Source: Silene conica (taxonomy: Eukaryota; Streptophyta; Magnoliopsida; Caryophyllales; Caryophyllaceae). Taken from it: a stretch of DNA of 64,000 nt. Under the pieces are notes generated by a model. The model did not search any database. It was not told the origin of the DNA and saw only the letters and a program-made list of their open reading frames with translations. Positions 55,220 to 64,000 of the stretch are shown here, piece after piece. How positions within the stretch are numbered: the stretch's first letter is position 1; every line of letters starts with the position of its first letter. The stretch is from NCBI GenBank assembly GCA_029255685.2, contig CM055314.2, positions 7,768,399 through 7,832,398 on the forward strand, written 5' to 3'. A program made the translations under genes and the position numbers.

Positions 55220-56774
55220 TGATACGTGTCTATTTTATGATGTTTTACATCTATTTTTACACGTATTTGGTCGCTCATTTACTATGTTTTAGCCTATTTT
55301 TCCCACAAATCGTGTACTTTCGTATTTTTATGCACTTTTGCAGGTTTATGCGGAAAAGAGACGATTTAGCACCAAATCCGTATCCTCAAGTCTTTTGCTT
55401 AATTAAGGAATAAATGGAAAGTCAACTGGAGTCAAAGTCAAAGTATCCAAAGTCAAAATAAGAAGAAAATAGAAGAAATTCTTCGGGAAGCGGTCGACCG
55501 ACCGACAGTATAGGTCGACCGACTGACCCTGATCTTTAATAAAGCCCAAATCTCAAGGAGGGCCGGAAATAAAAAGAAGCCCAACAAGAAGCGGTCGACC
55601 GACCCACATATTAGGTCGACCGACCACAGCGGAAGCCAGACGATTCTTTTTCGGAAATAAAGTAGAATTAGAGTGTTTAGGAAACTCTAATCTCTTGCCC
55701 TATATAAGCTAATCTTGTAGTTAGGGTTTTGCATCCATTATTATTCAGTTTGAGAAAGATTCAAGAATTTGGTTATTTATTCAGTTATTATCAAAGTTTG
55801 TAATCTTTCAATAATTCGCAAGCATTCAATAAAGTTAGTTTCTTTCTGCCCTAATTCCAATTGTGGTAATTACTCTTTTAATCTTGCTTTATTATCGTTC
55901 TTGTTTTTATTACAATTGTTAAGTTAGAATCCCAAGCTTTGTTGAATCTTGCATGTTTAGATTATTTACTAGGTTTACCATGTTTAATTCCATTTTCATA
56001 TTCATCTTAACAACCATGAGTAGCTAATTTTCATATGTTAGGATGTAGGGGATAAATATGCATAGGTAATAGAATTCGAAAGACCGACTTGTAGCAGGAC
56101 CACGGTCGGCCGACTGGAATAGCTGGTCGGTCGACCGAGGCCGTGGTCGGCCGACTGGAGTAGCTGGTCGGTCGACCACCCGCGTATGTTTTCTTGTTTC
56201 GTCTTTTCTTGTCAATAATAATATCCTGCAATGAGACCATAAGGAGACTTGTAGGATGTTAGTAATGACCTACCCAAAATTGAAAGATACGGGAAGGGCA
56301 TTGGTTTACACCTTAAGACGGATAGGTTACTCAAGGCTGAAAGGTATGTGACCTGGGATTTAGGAATCACCCTTATTGTTGACACCCAATAATTGTGAGA
56401 CCTAGGAACTAATAGCATAGGCCGAAAGGAGCTATTAGGTAGCATAGACCTGAAAAGATATGTTACACCCCCTTACGCGACTGCAATACATGTTGACCTT
56501 AGGATTTATTTTACCTTAGCTATTTATTACCCCAAACATCCTAGCATCCCTTTAATTATATTTTATTCTCATCTTTATTTCTTGTTTTATTTTAATTCTT
56601 TGCTTAGACTTAGTAATCAACCAATCTAAACCCCCAAATTTGTTACCTTTAAACATTAACATTAAGACAATAAACATTCCCCACCTCCTTGTGGTTCGAC
56701 CCTGACTTTCACTATCTATTGTTAAAGTTAGGAATTATAAATTTTATCTTTGGTACCCTCAACGACGGGCATCA
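55220..56774 (+). repeat. 3' LTR of the nested element
   Basis: 1555 bp, nearly identical to 48652-50205. Motif pairs recur at 55492/55513, 55593/55614, 56104/56125 and 56145/56166. The few differences from the 5' copy lie outside the motif cores. Confidence 0.93.
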
Positions 56775-58008
56775 ATAACCTTACTTAATTTTGGTGAGTT
56801 TTATATAAAGTTAGTTTTATTTATACCGACGTTATTGTTATACCACAAGGTGATTTACGTATTGTTATATTTAAATCTGATTACTATATATTGAATAAGT
56901 AATTTGGTTGACATGTGAATTGTGGAAATGCTAGACTTGTTTTCGATCTGTAACTTGTAAAATCGTTAGTAATTCGTGTTTATAATTTGTCATTAATTTC
57001 AAAGTTTCAAAATGTTTTCAGAGTGATGATCCATGATACGGCTTGATGTTTTGATAACTATAGTGATTGTTCGCAGTATGACAAACTCTACAGCTACGCG
57101 TTGATGAAATTTTGCCTGCATACGAAATTGTTCCGCATGATATAAACCGCTTATTTTGCAAGTTATGTTCATCACTGGTTTTATGATAAATGATGTAATG
57201 TGAGTAGATGGGAAATGGACTTGAGTGATTTCCAACTTAGTCATACCTAGAAATGCTAAGCTGACTTGCTAACCTATGATTTGCGGCTCCGTGTTTAATT
57301 ACAATAATTAAATCATTGCCTAATGTCTTTCTAAAACTCGTGTGCATGAACATGATTTTATTTCTATAATATGAGTATGAGCATGAAATGGTTTAATTTG
57401 TAAAGTATGAACTATGAGTTAGCTGCTTGTCTACGTTGGTGTAAATTTGTTCTGTTGTGTTAAATTTCCAAGTGTATATAAGTGTTAGTTACCTTGATTT
57501 TGTTCTGACTGCGTGACATGAAATAGACGAGTATGTCTTATTGCTTTAAAAGTTGCATGCTAGTTGCCGGTATAGAGTAATTAACTTATCTCATGAATGT
57601 TGACTATCGCTTCGGTGATCTTCTTGAGCGTTGGATGTGGAATTTTATAATGGGGTTACGGGGACGTAACCACGTTTTAAGGAGGATAGGATTGTAAAAT
57701 CTTAATGATTTCTGATATGGCTGGTTGTTATGACATGGAAAATTGATATGTCGGGATTGTCTGAATATATATTCCATAAATTTGTTCACCTCTGTTATGC
57801 ATTATATTGTGATTCGTGAAGTGTACTTTAACTTAGTTATATGTTAAACTTTGGGGACAAAGTTCCTTAAGGGGGATAGACTGTAACACTCCGCGTTTTA
57901 GATCTTATATTTATGTGCTACTTGTCTTTGTTTCGTGCTTGTTAGATGTTTCGTTACCTTTACGTGGTGGTGAACTTCGGGACGTAGTTCATTTTAAGGA
58001 GGGAAGAC
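56775..58008 (+). other. Internal 3' region of the outer element with doubled LTR boundary
   Basis: Non-coding. Two polypurine-tract-plus-LTR-start blocks occur 127 bp apart: ttaagggggatagac then TGTAACACTCCG (57867-57893), and ttaaggagggaagac then TGTAATACCCCG (57994-58020). The second is the real 3' LTR start. Confidence 0.75.
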
Positions 58009-60964
58009 TGTAATACCCCGTATTTTAATCTCGGTCAACGGCAGTCAAACCATGTTTTATACACGTATTTCAAACGGAACGTTTATAAAGTATTTTATGT
58101 AAACTATTATGACTTTATAATTCGTATTTTATAAATCATATTTCTACGATTAATTCGTATTTCATAATCATTTTTCTATATTTGATGATTACTTCGTAAA
58201 ATGACATTTTATTTGTATTTTCTTTATTTTGATAATATATTTTAATTATATATATTTCATATTTTATTTTGATTTCTCATTTATACTTGTTTCTTAATTA
58301 CGTCATGAATATATCTAAATCCTATTTTTTTATATTTTATGTTAGTTCTAATAAAAAAATTATATTCCCAAAATTAATTTAATTAGTATAAGTAAATTAT
58401 ACGTACTTGTTTATTTTAAGTTACGAGTCGAGAACGGTAAATAGAAGTCAATGACCTCGAGATGCATAATGGGCTTGGATTCGGGTTATGGGGTAAGAAA
58501 CGGATACCAAGTTAAAAATAGAAGGAAAAGAAGAGAAACCCTACCCTAGACATACATCGACATATCAGTTTGTTTTTCACTCTTGTGCCTCCCAAACTTC
58601 GACTAAAGAACATAAAACCCTACTTCACATATTAGGGGCGTGGAATTGATGAAGAACGAGACCTAGACTGAACCAGAAAAGAAAATACAACGTACGTGTT
58701 ACATCATCATCACCGCAGTAAGCATTGTTCTATTAACATACGTGTTTTATGTTTTCTGCTCCGTTGTTTTGATTTGTATTTCGAACTGCTCTTCTGATTT
58801 TGTCTTGATACGAGTACTTGGGTTCTCGTTGTAGGGTGTCCATAGTTTAGAACGGTGGTGGTAAGGTAGCATGGGGTGGCCGGAGCACCACCAGAAACTG
58901 GTGGTTTAGGGGCGGCAGAAACGTGAAGAAACAGGGGAGAATAAGGGTCGTGAGTGTAGTTGTTTGTCGTTTCGTTTGGGTCTGTTGGGTGAGGTTCTGC
59001 GTCTAGGTTGTAGGTGGGAGGTTGCTGGTGAAGAGGAGACTGCCCTGGTGCCGTCTGGGTGGCCTTGGGTGGTGGCTAAGGTCGGTGAAGGCTGGGAAAC
59101 GCAGCAGGAGAGGCGCAAAAGAGAATAGAACAGGGGAGGTGCGTGTTAGTGTATGTGTCCAGACGTGTTTGAGTGGCCGTGGTGGTTGCGGTGGTGGCCC
59201 ATGGTGCTGTCTAAGGCGTGTAAGTGATAGTTAGTAGTTCATACTCGAGTTTGGGATTAGTGGTGGTGGTCGTCGGTGGCCAAGCAAGTGGCAATGGTGT
59301 CGGGAAAGTCGGTAACATACCTACCGATCGGTGTATGGTTGTTGTTGCCATGGCTGTTGCAAGGGAAATCGAGGGTGGTGGCAGTTGGGTCATGGTCAGT
59401 GGGTGGCGTCTGGTGGTGCACGATGGTGCAAGGGTGGCAGCCACCATGACTGGTGGTGGTTGGCGCGGCATATAGGTTGTCGATGGGGCTGTCAAGGGGG
59501 CTGTTGCACGGTCTGTTGGGCTGCGGGTTAAGGGCTGTTACGTGCTCTTTTCTTTGTCAATTTTGTGTTGCCTTGTCATGATTGGTGTAATATTCTTATT
59601 GTCATTATCATTATTATTCTTATTATTATTATTAATATTAATATTAGTGTTATTAATGTTATTATTATGGGTACTACCATTATTTATTCATCTTCTTATT
59701 TTATTATCACTAATGTTGTTATTATTATTAATATTACTAATATTGTTATGGTGATAGTGTTAGCATTTTTAGTATATGATTATCTTTGTTAGCGGTTTTG
59801 TTCATGTTAGTAATGGTTAAAGTTGTTAAGTAATTTTATACAAGAATGTGACGGTTATCAATAGTTCGTTTTCTATGTTTGGTTATTTAATTGAAATTAG
59901 TTATAAAAGTAATAAAGACGGATTAGGCAAGCTAATTGAAGTAGTCGTGTTTAATACGGTCTTGTTATGCGTAATATATGATTTAACTCGTTAATTTGAA
60001 CAATTAATATATTATATTTGTTTACGTAGTTATTTTAGTTAGTAATTACGTATATTATATTGTTAGGTGACGATTTTGGAAGTGGCATTGTTCTGTTTAC
60101 TCGCTGGCTTGTTTTTGGACTATATTGCTATCCAGGTAGGATACACTGACTCTATACTTTATGAACTGATATGAATGGGTGTGTACTCTGTGATGTGTTA
60201 TGAAAGGATGTTGCCTTATATGTGATGGATGCAAGCATGAATTATATAAGAATGCTATTGGTTGGATTGACTGTGGATTATTTACAATGACATGAGTATT
60301 TCAGTATTTGATAGCATGATTAAATATTTATATTGTGGCATTCATGAGCATGCATATGCATTGGTTACTGAGATATTGTGGATCAGATATTGTTCTGATA
60401 TAAAGCCCAGGGTGGTTCTGCAGACCAGGCCTGGTGTCTTATCAGCTATTGAGCTGGTGTTCGGTGACGACCGATTATAGTCTGCCGGGAGGTTCGGTAT
60501 GGCTTGGTGCACGGGTATGAGTTTGAGATTGAGATTGAGATTGAGATTGAGCTCGAGCATGTCATGACATTTGCATATCATTTAACTGTTGCATTATAAT
60601 TATTGTGTTACCCTACTCAACCGCGAGGTTGACAGTGTATTCGTGTACACCTACGATGATCCGGAATGGGGAGTAGATTCTACAGGTCAGAGACAGAAGA
60701 GCTAGGAGCTGGGGCAGGAATGTGAGATGAATACTTTGGACCGACTTAGTACTATATCACTTCTAGAGGAGTCATCAGTCGTATTTTGTTTCTCCTCAAT
60801 GTCATATCTGTAATAGTTAAAGTTCAAATTTTATCAGTTTTTATATAAAGTACTTTGGTTTGTTATACTTTGTTATTCACTACCTCGGACATTCCGAGAT
60901 GGTAACAGCTCTATTTATTTGAGAATGTCTTGCTAAAGGCTCTTAAATAAATGGGGGTGTTACA
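58009..60964 (+). repeat. 3' LTR of the outer element
   Basis: 2956 bp, nearly identical to the 5' LTR and ending GGGTGTTACA before the duplication gaaag. Sample differences from the 5' LTR are single bases in the G-rich part (cgtggg/catggg, accatcag/accaccag). Confidence 0.95.
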
Positions 60965-61320
60965 GAAAGTTTCGTTCCAATTTACTTTAATACTAGATTT
61001 CAAGCCCGGACGTTACCCGGGTAAAGGCGGGGTTATGTTGCATATGCATATCATTTAAGCTATTAGAAAAATTTTCCCAACTCCTACTTCTATTTAACAA
61101 TTGTCTCTTAATCAAATTTGTACATCTTACCGCCATCATCAACAAATAAAACAATACTCTCTACATCCTAACTATTTGTTTAGTAGTAGTTTTAGCACAC
61201 CTCGAGGCTTGAGAGCTAACTTAACCTAGCCTAACCTAACTTAGTTTAGTGTGGCTAATAATGACTAACTTTGTCATAAATGCCCTTACATGTCAAATAA
61301 TTGTTTCGAGTCGGGTTAAT
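60965..61320. other. Non-coding DNA starting with a Helitron 3' end on the - strand
   Basis: CTAG at 60996-60993 (- strand), a spacer, and a hairpin with CCCGG/CCGGG stem (61004-61020) form a Helitron 3' signature next to the outer element's right flank. A TC start further right was not identified. No gene is seen. Confidence 0.5.
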
Positions 61321-62886
61321 TGACACGGCTGTCGCAACCCTATCAAAGATAACCAACTGGCCTAACTAATGTAGTAAGGAAGTCGGGATCGTATCCACAG
61401 GGAGACAGATAAGAATTCTAAAAGCTAAACTAAAGTCTGTCAAGGTAACCAAATTGGGGGGTTTTGTTTGTTGTTTGACTAACTAAAAGTAGTGAAGGAA
61501 GAGAAAAAAGAAAAGCGTAAAACAAAGTAGTGTAAAAATATAAGGAAGAGAAAACTAGGATGGTCGGTTCACCAATGAAAGTGTAACGATCATGGTCTAG
61601 GTCACGGATCAGTCATAATTATCGGTCTAAGGGGTAGTGAAAAAGTCCTCTCGGATCGCTATTCGCCCTAAAATGCTTCTAGCGGGCTCTCGCAACTTAC
61701 TAGGGCACTCTAATGTTTGTAGCAGGTCGAACCCTCACCAGGCTTTCGATCTTAGGTCGGGGTTTTACCAAATCAACTAATCAATCATGCGCATTAATTG
61801 ACTAATCGCTATCAAATGCTACAATTAACAACAGAGACTTATAAATGTGAACTAGTCTAAACCTAATCAAGATTCGTCACAATTTCATAGGATCCCCTAT
61901 ATCCTAGTCAAGGAAATTAGCTATGCATAAAGGGATTAACAATTGAAATGAAAGAAATAACTAAAGGGGAAATCATGATCGCGATATAAATAATGACAAG
62001 AGAAAATAAGAGCAAAGAAAGAAGATTACCAATCATCCAAAAGGAATTGAGTACAAAATTTCGGAAGATTAGATCTTACAAGTTTTAAGGAGAAATAAAA
62101 TGAAAACTACTGACTTAAAAGTTTATCTAAGGAAAAGTAAAGTGACAGAGTAAAAGTGAAAGAAAAGGTGAAAGATCAAAGATAGATCCCCTAAAAAACA
62201 CTGAAAAGCTGCTTTTAAAACGAGTTTAGTCTGACTCCAAGCTGATAACCTAATGGGCTTAGGTTAATCTTGGGCTTCGGGGAAATAAACTGGTCGATCG
62301 ACTTGGAAACTGGTCGATCGACTTCCTTATCGACCAAATGTGGTCGATCGACTAACAGTGTGGTCGATCGACTAACAGTGTGGTCGATCGACTTATGTAT
62401 CGACCAGAATTGGTCGATCGACTGAAGTTTGTCGAACAGATTTCCTGCAATGCGCACTGAACTTAAAACAGCTGCCATTTCTTCGTTACTCAGGCAAATC
62501 AAGAGTTTTTGGTGGCGTTGGAAAGCTAAGAGAATAAGCTTTCATCTCCAATTTGAATCACTCGATTATCATTTCTAGAACTCGAGTTATGGCTCTTCAA
62601 AGTAGGCACTAGCGGTGTGTAGCTCTTCTTTCGCTCGATAGACTTCCATTACTTCTACGCGCATCTCAAGATGGTAGTAACAAGCTCCGACTCAACTCTT
62701 CTCCAAAATGCATGCATGGGGACATGTTTTAGGCTTGATTATGATCTTCTCCGGCTCATATCTGCAAATAACACAAGACAAACCAAAGTAGACTATTCGG
62801 GGGACATTTGTAGTAAAACGCTACGAAATAAGCATGGAAATGCGTGCTAATATGGCCTAAAAGGTCTATATAAAATGCACGCATCA
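61321..62886 (-). repeat. 3' LTR of the right-hand Athila-like element
   Basis: 1566 bp. It contains the array of TGGTCGATCGACT motifs (62291-62423). The LTR 3' end has the same tccctgtgg...cgatcccgac region seen in related LTRs just before the terminal CA. Confidence 0.82.
62291..62423 (+). repeat. Array of TGGTCGATCGACT motifs
   Basis: Six copies start at 62291, 62311, 62341, 62361, 62381 and 62411, at steps of 20 or 30 bp. In the two 30-bp gaps a shortened half motif (tatcgacca) is present. On the - strand this translates in one frame as repeated SIDQ/VDRP words. Confidence 0.93.
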
Positions 62887-63539
62887 AACTTCCCCAAACC
62901 AAACATTTGCTTGTCCCCAAGCAAAAAGTGTAACAAAGAAGGACTAAAAAGATAGGAGTTAAACACGAACAAGTAATCCGTCGACTCAAACATCTAAAGC
63001 AAGTGAATCATCACTAAATGTCAAATCCTAAGGCAAACGAATCTAAACATGCTTCATAAAGCGGTTGGACTTTGGACTTTGGAAGATTATCTAAACTGGA
63101 CTCTCACGGGTCGCTCAATCGCTCAAATAAACACAAGGCAATATATAGTGCAAGATAGGAAGAATCGAGATCACTTACCTAACTGCGACCTATAAGAACA
63201 TGCATGCAATCTAACATGAATAGAGTCTCTACAACCGTACGTATGCATTCCCACACTTTAATGACCATGACACATGCCGAGGATAGTTATGGGATATGTG
63301 AGGCTATGGGTAAGAAGGTGATGAAAATGAATTTGGCAAAAACTGGAGTTAAAAGCCAAGCTAGTAACCATGAGAACCAAATTATATATATCTCTCAACT
63401 TCATACTCAATACATCAATACACAACAATGTACATTGGGTGCATCCAACTCTCAATACTTCAAACACTTATCAACCCCCCATAAGATACGATATAAAAAA
63501 CATGGGAGTAGAAAAATCGTTAATTGATTTCTTCAACTT

Positions 63540-63700
63540 TCCACACATGACTTTTTTTCCTTTTTTTTTCTTTTCTTCTTTTTCTTTTTCATGCCACTTT
63601 TCTGCATTTCTCTTTTTCTCCCTTCTCTTTCTCTTTTTTTTCCATCTTTTTTTTCCCTTTTTTTTTCTTTTGCATCTCATCTTTTCTCCTTTTTTTTCAC
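63540..63700 (+). repeat. Long polypyrimidine tract
   Basis: About 160 bp almost entirely C and T on the + strand. It sits at the same place, relative to the LTR, as the purine tract in the nested element. Confidence 0.85.
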
Positions 63701-64000
63701 CCATTCTTCGTTTTGACAAGATAAAGCAACCAAAATGCAAAACAACACATTCCCAAAATGCTACCATTACTAGCTCGGCTAGGGTGGGCAAAATCATGGA
63801 TTGTAGCTATATGGGACAATAAATAGGCAAATTTGGCTTTGTGAAACTTACGGGTAAGACTAAAAAAAAGGGAAACCTCTACCACATGTGTCAACAAACC
63901 GCAAACCCGAATGCATACAGGTATAAAGAAGACTGAACTCATGTTTATGCAAATTGATGTTACATGTCTCATAAGGAGTAACTAATCACTTTCCTAGATG

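Larger units (their letters stand above)
48652..56774 (+). mobile_element. Nested Athila-like Gypsy element, gag-protease only
   Basis: It is complete: LTRs 48652-50205 and 55220-56774, 5-bp duplication ataac (48647-48651 and 56775-56779), primer site at 50211, gag, protease and polypurine tract. No reverse transcriptase, RNase H or integrase is found; about 2 kb of non-coding DNA follows protease. LTR copies are nearly identical, so it is young and younger than its host element. Thirteen pairs of a 12-bp motif are spread through it. Confidence 0.93.
44776..60964 (+). mobile_element. Outer non-coding LTR retrotransposon (LARD-like, Tekay-type ends)
   Basis: Two LTRs of about 2.96 kb are flanked by the 5-bp duplication gaaag (44771-44775 and 60965-60969). 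LTR ends (TGTAATACCCCG...GGGTGTTACA) and the initiator-Met primer site resemble Tekay-type chromovirus Gypsy elements. Without the inserted element (48652-56774), only about 2.1 kb of internal sequence remains, with no gag or pol. It must therefore have been mobilised by an autonomous partner. The LTRs differ at only scattered positions, so insertion is recent. Confidence 0.92.
61321..64000 (-). mobile_element. Athila-like Gypsy element, 3' LTR and internal 3' end
   Basis: On the - strand the internal 3' region (64000 down to 62887) ends with the hairpin TTGCTTG-GGGA-CAAGCAA (62924-62907) and ggtttggggaagtt. The 3' LTR follows, TGATGCGTG (62886) to CGTGTCA (61321). Layout and PPT context match the nested element at 48652, but the LTR sequence is clearly diverged. 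The rest of the element lies beyond the window. No coding sequence is visible; open frames across 63471-63822 are by-products of a pyrimidine tract. Confidence 0.85.

Noticed and set aside
62291..62423. CRISPR-like array
   Set aside because: Repeats are 13 bp with 7- or 17-base gaps, inside a plant LTR; no resemblance to a CRISPR locus.
63471..63822. Overlapping Lys/Arg-rich and Phe-rich frames
   Set aside because: Translation of a polypyrimidine/polypurine tract; no domain.

Overview
The window is plant nuclear DNA, most likely from a eudicot. It is AT-rich, its genes have GT-AG introns, and it is crowded with plant transposon families: Copia and Athila-type LTR elements, Helitrons, hAT, Stowaway, MULE and CACTA elements, Au-like SINEs and L1-type LINEs. 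The species cannot be named from the sequence. Only two host genes look largely intact. One is a seven-exon gene on the + strand (11768-17849) for a small type II membrane protein with a cysteine-rich lumenal domain. The other is an intronless P-class PPR gene on the - strand (26291-28141).

Layout. 1-4137 is the 5' part of a Copia element on the - strand: LTR, primer-binding site, long gag, and a protease/integrase start carrying one stop. 4138-11767 has no intact gene. It holds a farnesol-dehydrogenase-like exon relic, a MITE, and a three-layer nest of a SINE inside a Helitron inside an hAT-like element. In 11768-17849, intron 1 of the membrane-protein gene has collected two hAT elements with 8-bp target duplications and several TRIM-like pieces; a further TRIM-like unit and a SINE lie in introns 3 and 5. 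18-26 kb holds LINE, hAT and Stowaway copies plus fragments of two host genes (PTM-like and WDTC1/ASG2-like), both on the - strand. After the PPR gene, 28.4-41 kb is gene-poor. It contains relics of RRP5, a JAM-type bHLH and an EC1-like egg-cell peptide, with SINEs, a LINE tail and a foldback MULE. 41-44.7 kb is a cluster of Helitron termini with a CACTA end and an hAT element.

From 44776 to 60964 a 16.2-kb LTR element (LTRs about 2.96 kb, 5-bp duplication gaaag) is interrupted by a second complete element at 48652-56774 (LTRs about 1.55 kb, duplication ataac). The inner element is Athila-like and encodes only gag and protease. The outer one has no visible coding capacity. From 61321 to the right edge lies the 3' LTR and internal 3' part of a relative of the inner element, on the - strand.

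The most unusual structure is in the inner element. A 12-bp motif close to GGTCGACCGACC occurs as pairs whose starts are 21 bp apart, or two turns of B-DNA. The pairs occur in the LTRs, the protease reading frame and the 3' untranslated region, and the spacers between the motifs are unrelated in sequence. The right-hand relative carries a variant (TGGTCGATCGACT) at 20- or 30-bp spacing.
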